Positions 49,051 to 58,057 of a DNA stretch of 64,000 nucleotides are shown one piece after another. Numbering within the stretch: position 1 is the first letter of the stretch; every line of letters starts with the position of its first letter. The stretch covers positions 55,536-119,535 of the forward strand of contig JAZDOQ010000027.1 in assembly GCA_043798445.1 (NCBI GenBank), written 5' to 3'. Origin of the DNA: CAIJMI01 sp043798445 (GTDB lineage: Bacteria; Patescibacteriota; Microgenomatia; UBA10105; UBA927). A program made the position numbers and the translations under genes. The notes beneath the pieces are model-generated. The model was not told where the DNA came from. It saw only the letters and a list, made by a program, of their open reading frames with translations, and searched no databases.

Positions 49051-50478
49051 TTATGGTATTCGTGGAAATAATGGTGGCAGTAATGGTATGGTTGGTCCGT
49101 TAAATTGCCTAAGAATTTTTTTGGCTGTTTCTGGAAGAAATGGTTGAAGCAACGTCGCAATGATTTGAATTTGTTTTACTACATCAATAAGTATAGGAGC
49201 TCTCTCGGTTTCTGATAATCTCCATGGTTCTTTATCATTAATGAGTTTGTCACAGGTTTTGATTTTTTCCCATATAATTGTAAGCGCATCGTGAAGTCGA
49301 AAATCATCGATCGCTTTTTTATATTCGTCATTGAAGACATCTTGATACGTAAGAGTATTTTTTGAATAAGTAATTGTTCCTGAAAGTTTGGCAACACGGG
49401 ACGTGAGATTTCCTAATCCATTTGCAAGATCTGCGTTGTAGAGTTCTTTGAACCGTCGTTCGGAAAAATCTCCATCTGCAAATGTTGGGAGTTCCTTTAG
49501 GAAATAGTATCGTAAACTTTCTGCACCATATTTTGAAATGAGCATGGTTGGATCAACAATGTTGCCCACGGTCTTGCTCATCTTTTGTCCGTTTATGGTA
49601 AAGTATCCGTGAACAAGAATGGTTTTCGGTAACTCAAGTCCTGCAGAAAGTAAAAATGCCGGCCAATAAATTGCATGAAACCGCATGATTCCTTTTCCAA
49701 TCACATGAACATCAGTTGGCCACCATTTTTTGTACTGTTCGTCATTCCATCCAAATCCAACACCGGATTGATAGATGTTTAAGGCATCAAACCAAACATA
49801 CATGCGCTGCGTGTCATCTTCCGGTACAGGGACCCCCCAGTTTTTTGCCCGTTCATTACTTCTTGAAATGCTGATGTCCTGCAGTGGTTGTTTGAGAAAC
49901 GACAACATCTCATTCTTTTTCGTTTCCGGAACGATCCTGAGTGTATCTGAAGTGATAAGATAAATGAGTTGTTGTTGATACTTGGAAAGTTTGAAGAAAT
50001 AATTTTCTTCCTGGATAAGTACTAATTTTTTTCCTGGATGTTCAAAACACTCACCCTGTTCATTTAACTCATGTGATGTGTAGTATTGTTCACACCCAAC
50101 GCAATACAGTCCCTCGTATGATTTCTTGTAGATATCGTGTTCACATAATTTCCAGAGTTTTTGGCTTGCCGGGTAGTGATGTTCCCGCTCGCTTCCTTTT
50201 TGGAACACGTCAAACCGGACATGAAGACTGGCAGCGAGTGTTTTAAACAAATCTGAATATGTATTAATAAACTGTTGGAGGGGGATTCCTGCTTTTTCAG
50301 CTGCTTGTACGTTCTTTAGTGCGTTTTCATCGCCTCCGGAAAGTAAACACGTTTCATCTCCAAGCAGCCGATGAATACGGGCAATCGTATCTGCCTGTAC
50401 AAATTCCAAGGCATGCCCCACATGCGGTGCGGCATTGACATACGGAATTGCAGTTGTGATATAGAATTTATTCGACAT
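49051..50478 (-). CDS. metG: Methionyl-tRNA synthetase (short form)
   Basis: Charges tRNA-Met. Seen: AAPHVGHALEFVQADTIAR with the HIGH-type HVGH (19-22), the CP-domain YCVGCEQYY...CFEHPGKKL with a reduced zinc knuckle, FDALNIYQSGVGF, and KMSKTVGN near residue 300, then the helical anticodon-binding domain. It stops after that domain at 475 aa, with no C-terminal tRNA-binding (Trbp111-like) extension. TATAAT (minus strand, 50491-50486) is 7 nt before the ATG. Confidence 0.96.
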   Translation of the reverse strand: MSNKFYITTAIPYVNAAPHVGHALEFVQADTIARIHRLLGDETCLLSGGDENALKNVQAAEKAGIPLQQFINTYSDLFKTLAASLHVRFDVFQKGSEREHHYPASQKLWKLCEHDIYKKSYEGLYCVGCEQYYTSHELNEQGECFEHPGKKLVLIQEENYFFKLSKYQQQLIYLITSDTLRIVPETKKNEMLSFLKQPLQDISISRSNERAKNWGVPVPEDDTQRMYVWFDALNIYQSGVGFGWNDEQYKKWWPTDVHVIGKGIMRFHAIYWPAFLLSAGLELPKTILVHGYFTINGQKMSKTVGNIVDPTMLISKYGAESLRYYFLKELPTFADGDFSERRFKELYNADLANGLGNLTSRVAKLSGTITYSKNTLTYQDVFNDEYKKAIDDFRLHDALTIIWEKIKTCDKLINDKEPWRLSETERAPILIDVVKQIQIIATLLQPFLPETAKKILRQFNGPTIPLLPPLFPRIP

Positions 50479-50496
50479 AGCTCGTATTATACATTC

Positions 50497-50823
50497 TTAC
50501 TCATTTTTTGGTTGAGAAAAAAGACGAAGAACGGAAACGCAGCAGACAAATAGGAGAAATAGATACACGGGATGCCGAAGGTTACACGATCGAAGAAGGA
50601 GGTATATAACTACTCCGACAGAGAGAATAAGTGACTGGCGAACATCAGCAAAAATGTACATCGACAGAGTTATACTTAAACCAAATAAAAGAAGATAAAA
50701 CACAACATATTGAAGTATTGCTAGTGGTGAAAACGAGACAATAAACCATGAAAAAATGGAAAGTAAAACAACTGCAAGGAGCAAAAATCCGATATTTCGT
50801 TTTTTATGGAAAAACCGTTTCAT
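50497..50823 (-). CDS. Small membrane protein of unknown function
   Basis: A 108-aa protein with a basic N-terminus (KRFFHKKRN) and three or four hydrophobic segments, with no recognised family. A TACAAT box (minus strand, 50835-50830) ends 6 nt before the chosen ATG (50823), which favours it over upstream Mets at 50829 and 50850. It precedes metG on the same strand. Confidence 0.6.
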   Translation of the reverse strand: MKRFFHKKRNIGFLLLAVVLLSIFSWFIVSFSPLAILQYVVFYLLLFGLSITLSMYIFADVRQSLILSVGVVIYLLLRSCNLRHPVYLFLLFVCCVSVLRLFSQPKNE

Positions 50824-50868
50824 ACTCATATTGTAACGTGAATGAGTCAATGTTAGAATACCCTCACT

Positions 50869-51885
50869 ATGGATCTACTGCCTATCTTCATCATTCTTGT
50901 TATTGGTATCATTATTATCGTTTATATTCTTAAAACCGAATTATCTAAACTCCATCGTCCGGATGAAAATATTGCGCTCACCAAATGGCTTCAGTCGATG
51001 CAGGCAACCATAGAGCATACCAACAAAACACTCAATGAAACAATGCGTGGGCAAACAGGAGATGTTTCCAGGCTCTTGCAGGCAAATACGAGAGAATTAA
51101 ATGAGCGATTGGATTCAGCAACCCAAGTGATTGGAGATTTAAAACGAAACCTTGGAGAAATGTCTGAAGTCGGGAAAGGAATACGAAGTCTTCAAGAGTT
51201 TCTTCAATCACCAAAACTACGGGGAAACATTGGAGAACAGGTGTTATCTGATATGATCGGTCAAACATTCCCAAAAAATGCATTTCACCTGCAGTATGCA
51301 TTCCGTTCCGGAGTGAAAGTTGATGCAGTGCTAAAAACCGATGCAGGTCTTCTTTGTATTGATTCGAAATTCCCCATGGAGAATTTTTCCCTGATGCATA
51401 AAGGTGAAACAGAAAAAATTAGGGCAGATGCAAAGAAAGATTTTTTTGCAGACGTGAAAAAACATATCACGGACATCGCAAAAAAATACATTCTTCCCGA
51501 AGAAGGAACCATGGATTTTGCGCTCATGTATATTCCTTCAGAATCCGTATATTACGATATCGTTAACAACGAGTCTCTCATGGAGCTGGCAAGAAAATCC
51601 CGCGTCTACTGTGTCTCTCCAAATACGTTGTATGCACATCTCCAAGTATTACTGCTTTCTTTTCAGGGGAAAGACTTAGAAGCACGGACAAAAGAAATAT
51701 TTCGACTGCTTCGGGCAGTACAGAAAGATTATGAAAAAATTGATGAACATCTTGCGACACTCGGAAAACACGTGACGAATGCATTTAACACAATGAATAG
51801 TGTGTCTTCAGGTTTTGCAAGTCTCGGCCAAAAACTTTCAAGGTCAAAAGAAATTGAAGCTCCTGACGAAAAAAAGTCCGCGTGA
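50869..51885 (+). CDS. rmuC: DNA recombination protein RmuC
   Basis: A 338-aa protein: an N-terminal membrane helix (about 2-20), a coiled-coil region (about 30-105) and the RmuC core with SPKLRGNIGEQVLSDMI, VDAVLKTDAGLLCIDSKFPMENF and DFALMYIPSESVYYDIV. RmuC has a PD-(D/E)XK-like fold and limits inversions and structural DNA instability. The -10 TGTTAGAAT (50851-50859) ends 9 nt before the ATG. The C-terminus is charged. Confidence 0.95.
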   Translation: MDLLPIFIILVIGIIIIVYILKTELSKLHRPDENIALTKWLQSMQATIEHTNKTLNETMRGQTGDVSRLLQANTRELNERLDSATQVIGDLKRNLGEMSEVGKGIRSLQEFLQSPKLRGNIGEQVLSDMIGQTFPKNAFHLQYAFRSGVKVDAVLKTDAGLLCIDSKFPMENFSLMHKGETEKIRADAKKDFFADVKKHITDIAKKYILPEEGTMDFALMYIPSESVYYDIVNNESLMELARKSRVYCVSPNTLYAHLQVLLLSFQGKDLEARTKEIFRLLRAVQKDYEKIDEHLATLGKHVTNAFNTMNSVSSGFASLGQKLSRSKEIEAPDEKKSA

Positions 51886-51891
51886 TATACT
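51883..51891 (+). promoter_or_regulatory. Extended -10 of the MFS gene
   Basis: TGATATACT overlaps the rmuC stop codon region and ends 7 nt before ATG 51899. It fixes the MFS start. Confidence 0.65.
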
Positions 51892-51898
51892 TTCTATC

Positions 51899-53155
51899 AT
51901 GCTCTATACGGTTAAACACAAAATCGCTAGTTTTGTTCCGGCGCTCCAATCTTCCAACTACCGGTTATTTTTTATGGGTCAGGGAATTTCTTTAACTGGT
52001 TCATGGATGCAATCCGTTGCAGAGCAATGGCTTGTATATCCTGTGTTAACGTCCAATAAATCACTTCTTGGAATTATCAGTGCGGTGAATATGATCCCAA
52101 CCATTATTTTTGTGCTGTTTGCAGGAGTACTCGTTGACCGGATAAACAAACGCCGTATGTTTATTGTGTTTCAGATTGTATATGCCGTTATCGCGTTTGT
52201 TTTGTATCTGTTAATCGTTACAAAAACCATTCAGCTTTGGCATATTTTTTGCGCAGCATTCGTTGGAGGTGTTGTATTTGCCTTTGAACACCCGACCAGA
52301 CAAACATTCATGATGGATCTTGTCGAGAAGAAGTATTGGCCCTCAGCGTTATCATTAAGCTCTGCCTTATTTAATAGTGCCCGTGCACTCGGACCGGCTG
52401 CAGCGGGTATTGTGATTGCATCTTTAGGCATTGCCCCGGCATATCTCATAAACAGCATTAGTTTCTTTGCTGTAATTATCAGTTTGTTTTTGATGAAATT
52501 TCCTCCTCGGATTGAAGAAGTAAAACAGGAAACACCATTTTTTGCTGGTATGAAAGAAGGATTGCAGTACATAAAAAATAATAAAATCTATCTTGCGATC
52601 CTTGCAATTGTCGGAATAATGACGTTTTTTACTTGGCCGGGATCAACATTACAGCCGGTATTTGCACACGACATATTTAAAAAGGGAGAAGTGGGATTCG
52701 GATTTATTCAAAGTTTTTTTGGAATAGGCGCCATGGTTGGAGGATTAACGTTTTCAAAAGTATTCGAAAAATTAAAAAAGAAATACCGTTTGTTATACGT
52801 AAGCGTTGGAGTTGCTGTTATTACAATGATTGGATACGCGTGGGCTCCATGGTTCTGGTTTGCCCTTCTCATGCAAATTATAGCCGGTTGGGCTATATCA
52901 ACAGTATTTGCCTTGAACGGAACACTCATGGTCATTGCACTTCCGGGAGAGCTTCGTGGAAGAGTCTTAAGTATTTACACATTCGTCTTTATGGGTTTTA
53001 TGCCATTTGGTGCACTGCTTGCAAGTTTGTTAGTTGACATCATCGGTCCACAGATGATCGTTACGATATGTGCCATTGGTATTGCGATAAGCGTGAGTAT
53101 TCTTATCTTACTCATGCGAGGAAAGTTCCAAGAAAAAATAATGGCAATGGTATAA
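51899..53155 (+). CDS. MFS transporter (EntS/MFS_3-like)
   Basis: A 418-aa membrane protein with twelve hydrophobic helices. SSNYRLFFMGQGISLTGSWMQSVAEQWLVY at the N-terminus and the VDRINKRRM loop fit the MFS_3 exporter group (EntS-like); the substrate is unknown. The start at 51899 is chosen because the extended -10 TGATATACT (51883-51891) ends 7 nt before it; starts further upstream fall inside rmuC. Its stop codon overlaps the -10 of the next gene. Confidence 0.92.
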   Translation: MLYTVKHKIASFVPALQSSNYRLFFMGQGISLTGSWMQSVAEQWLVYPVLTSNKSLLGIISAVNMIPTIIFVLFAGVLVDRINKRRMFIVFQIVYAVIAFVLYLLIVTKTIQLWHIFCAAFVGGVVFAFEHPTRQTFMMDLVEKKYWPSALSLSSALFNSARALGPAAAGIVIASLGIAPAYLINSISFFAVIISLFLMKFPPRIEEVKQETPFFAGMKEGLQYIKNNKIYLAILAIVGIMTFFTWPGSTLQPVFAHDIFKKGEVGFGFIQSFFGIGAMVGGLTFSKVFEKLKKKYRLLYVSVGVAVITMIGYAWAPWFWFALLMQIIAGWAISTVFALNGTLMVIALPGELRGRVLSIYTFVFMGFMPFGALLASLLVDIIGPQMIVTICAIGIAISVSILILLMRGKFQEKIMAMV

Positions 53156-53156
53156 T
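53148..53156 (+). promoter_or_regulatory. Extended -10 of the helicase-nuclease gene
   Basis: TGGTATAAT (53148-53156) overlaps the stop codon of the MFS gene and ends 10 nt before ATG 53167. It supports translation starting at 53167, upstream of the A10 frameshift site. Confidence 0.65.
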
Positions 53157-53166
53157 GTTGATACAA

Positions 53167-56056
53167 ATGAAGCAGATATCTTCAGAAAAAAAAAATACTC
53201 AATACCGAACAAAAAAAAGCCGTTACGTTCGGTAAAGGCCCGCTTCTTATTATTGCAGGAGCTGGTACGGGAAAGACAACCGTCATTTCTGAGCGTATCC
53301 ACTATCTCATCTCTTCCAAAAAAGCACGTCCTGAAGAAATCCTTGCGCTTACATTTACAGAAAAAGCATCACGCGAGATGGAAGAGCGTGTTGATCTTAC
53401 AATGCCGTACGGAACCACCCAAATGTGGATATCAACCTTTCATGCATTCTGTGATCGGGTACTTAAAAATGAAAGTTTATCTATTGGTCTTAATCCCAAC
53501 TTTAAACTCATGGGAGAAGCGGAAAGCATACAGTTTTTTACGAAGCATTTATTTGAATTTACTCTTGAATATTTTCGACCCCTCGGTAATCCAACAAAAT
53601 TTATTTCCGGTATTTTACAGCATTTTTCTCGGTTGAAAGATGAAGATATCACTCCTGGTCAATACATGGTGTGGGTTACAAAGTTTGGTAAAAAGGCAAC
53701 GAGTCCGGAAAAAAGAGAAGAATATAGAAAGTATGAAGAATTAGCAAATGCATATCGGAAATATGAAGAGTTAAAAACAAAAGAGAGTCTTGCTGATTAT
53801 GGCGATCTTATTGCAAACACCCTTACAGTGTTTCGTACACGGAAGAAAATTCTTGCACAATATCAAAAACAATTTAAATATATATTAATTGATGAATTCC
53901 AGGACACAAATTTTGCACAGAATGAAATTGCAATGCTCCTTGCGGGAACAAAACAGAATATTACGGTTGTTGGGGATGATGATCAAGCAATTTACAGGTG
54001 GCGGGGAGCTGCAATTTCAAACATTATTCAATTTAGGAAACATTTTAAAAAAGCAAAAATTGTTGTATTGACTAAAAATTATCGATCAACACAAGAAATA
54101 TTAAATCGTTCGTATGATCTCATACAACACAATAATCCGGATCGTTTAGAAGTTGTTGAAAAGATCAACAAGCGACTTGAATGCACACGACGAGTAAATG
54201 GAGAAAGGGTTGTTGTATTAAATGCTGAACGCGTTGAGGACGAAGCAGAATTGGTCGCGAAGGAAATTACAAAATTATGCGGAGACAAAATATCATGGAA
54301 GGATGTTGCAATTCTTGTTCGGGCAAATGCACACGCAGAGGCATTTGTGAGAGCTTTATCAAGAGCGGGTATTCCATTTCAATTCTTAGGCCCCGGACAA
54401 TTATTTAGGCAACCAGAAGTAAAAGATATTATTGCGTACTTGAAATTATTGTCTAACATACACGACAGTGTCTCCATGTATCGCGTGCTCACCATGGATG
54501 TGTTTGACGTATCTCCCCGGGATGTTGCAGAGATTGTCTCATATGCAAAACAGCATACAATTTCCATTTTTTCTGCAATTGAAGAACTTCAGAAAAACAT
54601 AGTAGCGGTGAAATCTATCGTAGCGATGATTCTTAAACATTTGGCGCTTATCAAGAAAGAAACGGCAGGACAAATTGCGTACTATTTCCTTCAGGATTCA
54701 GGATTGCTTCAATCGCTGACAGTAGTGACGAATACAAAAGAACAACATAGGGCAGAAAATATAGCGAAATTTTTTGATAAGGTAAAAACATATGAGGCAG
54801 ATCATGAAGACGCAAGCATATTTGCTGTTGTTGATTGGCTTGATCTTGCAATTGATCTTGGAGAATCGCCGCTTGCATCAAACAGTGATTGGGGAGAGAT
54901 AAATGCTGTTAATATTCTAACCGTCCATTCGGCAAAAGGTTTGGAATTTAAAGCGGTGTTTTTGGTAAACCTTGTGAGTGCACGGTTCCCAACAAATGAG
55001 CGCCATGAACAGATACCAATTCCTGATGCACTGGTAAAAGAAATATTACCTGTTGGTGATTATCACATGGAGGAAGAGCGGCGGTTATTTTATGTTGGTA
55101 TTACCCGAGCAAAAGACCGTCTGTATTTAACGGGAGCTAAATATTATGGGGACGGAAAGCGGGAAAAGAAACTCTCTCCGTTTATTCAAGAATGTTTGGG
55201 AAATCAAGAAATATCGTCGGTTACCAGGCCACCGGAAAAAAATGACAAACAATTATTCTTAATCGATTGGTCAGCAAATGAAGCCACATTATCAAAAGCT
55301 CAAAAATTGGAACCTAAGAAACCAATTACATCAATTTGGTATACACATATCGAATCATTCAAACGGTGTCCGCTTCAATATAAATATAGATATGTCATAA
55401 AAATTCCAGTTCCCACATCAGCAGCTCTTGGATTTGGTGACATTGTGCATAAAACAATGCAGGAGTTTTACAAGCGTGTGATCGCAGGTGAAGAGGTAAC
55501 AAAAGAAATGCTCCTTGCTCTCTATCGCGAACAATGGAAATCAAAAGGATTTATAAGTAAAGCCTACGAAGCGGAAATGAAAAAACATGGAGAGGAATTA
55601 TTATCAGAATATTTTGAAAAAGGATATGATAAAAAAACAAAAACAATCGCTGTGGAACAGGCGTTTAAAATTAAAATTTCAAAAAATATTACACTCGGTG
55701 GGAAAATTGATCGGATAGATAGAACACCAAAAGGAACATTGGAAATCATTGATTACAAAACAGGTGCAGCTCCAAAAAAACGTGATCCACAAGAAGATTT
55801 TCAGTTGTCGCTGTATGCTCTTGCTGCAGCAGATCCCGGGGTGTATGGGGAAAAACCTGAATCCATTGTCGTTTCCTTTTATTTTTTTGAAGGACAAGAG
55901 CGAATTTCCGGTACAAGAACGAAAGAAAAATTACAGGAAATGAAAAAGGAAATCATCAATGTGGTAGAAGAAATGAACAAGAGCGATTTTCACGCTGCCC
56001 CTGGGATGCACTGTGCGTTTTGTGAATATCGATTGCTTTGTGAAGCGTGGAAATAG
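53167..56056 (+). CDS. UvrD/Rep-type helicase fused to an Fe-S RecB-like nuclease; apparent frameshift at an A10 run
   Basis: Superfamily 1 helicase with a C-terminal nuclease. The frame from ATG 53167 (MKQISSEKK) stops at 53233, while the frame with LNTEQKKAV, Walker A GAGTGKTT (about 53258) and LTFTEKASREME has no start codon upstream. Removing one A from the ten-A run at 53186-53195 joins both. Downstream: DEFQDTNFAQ, DDDQAIYRWRG, NYRSTQEIL, HSAKGLEF and VGITRAKDRLY (helicase), then FKRCPLQYK, LEIIDYKTG and HCAFCEYRLLC (PD-(D/E)XK with four Cys for a 4Fe-4S cluster, as in AddB/Cas4). Explanations: sequencing error, transcriptional slippage or a mutated allele. The continuous part alone is 53378-56056. 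Confidence 0.88.
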
Positions 56057-56873
56057 GATAATAGAGCGTGATTCCGCCAAACCCCTCCTTAAATTTTGTA
56101 AATCCTTTCCATGCTGTGTATTGTTTTGGCGTCCGTTCATCCCAGACGCCAACAAAATCAAAATCCTGACATTTCTGTTTATGAGCAAATTGTAGTGCTT
56201 CCCAAACAAGCAGTGTTGGCGCAAACAGTTTTTTCCCTTCTTTTGTGGCTCCTGCGATCCAGTAGTGGCACCGTTTCTCCCATAGAAGCAACAGTACACC
56301 TGCAACAACTGACCCATTTTGTTTTTTAGCAAGAAGAATATGCGCTTTCTTTTTTGGATAAAAAATATTCCATAATTTATCTATTCCATACGTGGTAATC
56401 CCGCCAAACATACCGGCTGATTTGTTTTTGATTCCAGTTAAATCGGTAATATCATTGGACGATGTTATGGTGATGCCGTTTTTTTCTGCACGCCGTACTG
56501 CGCGACGTTTTGCTGAAGTAAATGTTGAAAACATATCTTTTTCAGATTTTGAAACGTCAATAAAAATTGTTTTAGTCGGAAGAAAAGGGGAAGAAATAAT
56601 GGGAAAAAATTTAGATAATGATTTTATATAAAAAGAAAACTGTTCTGGATTTTCATCAGATCGTGGCTCTACTGAAAGTGACTTAACGTGATGACTTCGT
56701 AATAGTGGAATGAGTTTTGGAAGATACGGTAATGAGATGGGGCGCTGAATTTTTGCAATCGTCCCGACAAAGGGAATCGAACGATAAAACAGAGCTGATC
56801 CATCAATAGTTTCGACAGACCAGCCTAACGCGGCAATATACTGTTGATATAATTGACTTTGTTGCAAATCCAT
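55956..56873 (-). CDS. FemAB/FemX-like peptidyltransferase, copy 1
   Basis: A 305-aa double-GNAT-fold protein of the Fem group, which adds amino acids from aminoacyl-tRNA to the lipid II stem peptide to build the interpeptide bridge. Seen: TSAKRRAVRRAEKNGITI, AGVLLLLWEKRCHYWIAGATKEGKKLFAPTLLVWEAL, and FDFVGVWDERTPK...WKGFTKFKEGFGG, the typical C-terminal strand set. The last ~35 residues run antisense into the helicase-nuclease gene (101-nt overlap). It follows copy 2 by 8 nt. Confidence 0.88.
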   Translation of the reverse strand: MDLQQSQLYQQYIAALGWSVETIDGSALFYRSIPFVGTIAKIQRPISLPYLPKLIPLLRSHHVKSLSVEPRSDENPEQFSFYIKSLSKFFPIISSPFLPTKTIFIDVSKSEKDMFSTFTSAKRRAVRRAEKNGITITSSNDITDLTGIKNKSAGMFGGITTYGIDKLWNIFYPKKKAHILLAKKQNGSVVAGVLLLLWEKRCHYWIAGATKEGKKLFAPTLLVWEALQFAHKQKCQDFDFVGVWDERTPKQYTAWKGFTKFKEGFGGITLYYPISTLHKAIDIHKTHSASQGQRENRSCSFLLPH

Positions 56874-56881
56874 TGTTTTTG

Positions 56882-57802
56882 TTATTTAAGAAGCTTTAAA
56901 AAACTCCATCGTATAGAATCGGCGATGCAGTATAAAGAATACAATATCGGTTTGATGACAAGATCATATGATCCGGCAAATTCAACAAGAGTGGGATTGT
57001 ATCCTGTCTTAAAACGATGAAATCCATACCATGGATCTTTTACATCAGGATCAGGTCCCATTGCTCCCCAGAGATCAAATGTGTGTATTCCGTGTGTTTT
57101 TCCCCATTTCATAAGCTCCCAAAGAAGTAAATTTGGCGCCATGACATCACGATGACTTCGGGATGAGGCACCGTATGGGTAATACATCACGCCGTCATGA
57201 ACAAAAATAATCCACGCAGCGAGTATCTCTCCTTCGTATGTTGCAGTGAATAGATGTGCAATCCCGGCATCCTTCATCACGCGCCACATTTCTCTGTGAT
57301 ATTTTGTGTTATGGGCATAATACCCTTGTCTGTCCGTTGTTTCTTTTTCAAGACGGAGATATTCTTCAAATCCTTTTTCACTGGTGTCTTCCCGAATGGT
57401 TACACCGTGCTTCTCAGCGATATGAATGTTGTATCTGGTTTTAGAATGCATGGCTTTTAAAAGCTCATCTTCTGATTTTGTAAGGTCGAGGAGAAAGGTA
57501 TATTTTGTAAATAACGGATGATGACTGGGTCTAAGTGACGCGAATTTGGTTGTACTATTTGGTTCAAGCTGTACGTATACAGCGTGTTGTTCTTTTCCTA
57601 TTTTTTGTAACTCTTTTATCATTGCAGATGTCGGTTGTGGTCCTTTTGGAAAATACCCAACGGTCCATGGGGTATACGGAATTTTGTGAAAGGAGACGTA
57701 CCCCGAAGAAATCTTAACAACAGTGACACCCATTGCTTTTCGAAATTCCGCCCACGCCGCTGTTTGAAGAGGGTGAGTCAGTGTCTTCTTTATTTTTTCC
57801 AT
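56882..57802 (-). CDS. FemAB/FemX-like peptidyltransferase, copy 2
   Basis: A 306-aa paralogue with LQTAAWAEFRKAMGV at the start, LKAMHSKTRYNIHIAEKHGV, GEILAAWIIFVHDGVMYYPYGASS and FDLWGAMGPDPD..WYGFHRFKTGYNP, clearer Fem signatures than copy 1. The chosen start (57802) lies 6 nt after a CATAAT box (minus strand, 57814-57809) with TTGTAA 17 nt further upstream; alternatives are Met at 57808 or 57862. Two adjacent Fem proteins suggest a bridge of at least two residues added successively. Confidence 0.9.
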   Translation of the reverse strand: MEKIKKTLTHPLQTAAWAEFRKAMGVTVVKISSGYVSFHKIPYTPWTVGYFPKGPQPTSAMIKELQKIGKEQHAVYVQLEPNSTTKFASLRPSHHPLFTKYTFLLDLTKSEDELLKAMHSKTRYNIHIAEKHGVTIREDTSEKGFEEYLRLEKETTDRQGYYAHNTKYHREMWRVMKDAGIAHLFTATYEGEILAAWIIFVHDGVMYYPYGASSRSHRDVMAPNLLLWELMKWGKTHGIHTFDLWGAMGPDPDVKDPWYGFHRFKTGYNPTLVEFAGSYDLVIKPILYSLYCIADSIRWSFLKLLK

Positions 57803-57847
57803 AGGCATATTATGGCGCTTTTTCCGATGTGTTACAATGTTTCTAGT

Positions 57848-58057
57848 ATGAAAAAACGTCACCTGCCTCGACGAGCATCAAGAGTGCACCAATCAACATG
57901 GCTTCCATTTGTTGATCATAGTATTTTTCCTTACATTTTTTCATTCGGACGCGTTAAAGGAATTGCCAGGCTGTTTCTTCAACTGGAGATGATTTTTGCA
58001 CTTCTTCTAGTGATTGGAACATCCCTTGCGGTTATCATACATTTTTGGCCGTATTAA
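57848..58057 (+). CDS. Small basic membrane protein
   Basis: A 69-aa product: a basic N-terminus (KKRHLPRRASR), a mixed middle and a C-terminal membrane helix (about 45-66). No known family. An extended -10 TGTTACAAT (57830-57838) ends 9 nt before the ATG, divergent from the FemAB gene. The stop overlaps the convergent uvrD stop by 4 nt. Promoter position and clean ends support a real gene despite its size. Confidence 0.6.
   Translation: MKKRHLPRRASRVHQSTWLPFVDHSIFPYIFSFGRVKGIARLFLQLEMIFALLLVIGTSLAVIIHFWPY

Noticed and set aside
53253..53636. A TTG-started frame overlapping the helicase start
   Set aside because: Its translation shows no helicase motifs; the conserved Walker A and motif Ia are in the other frame, so this is not the N-terminal half of the gene.
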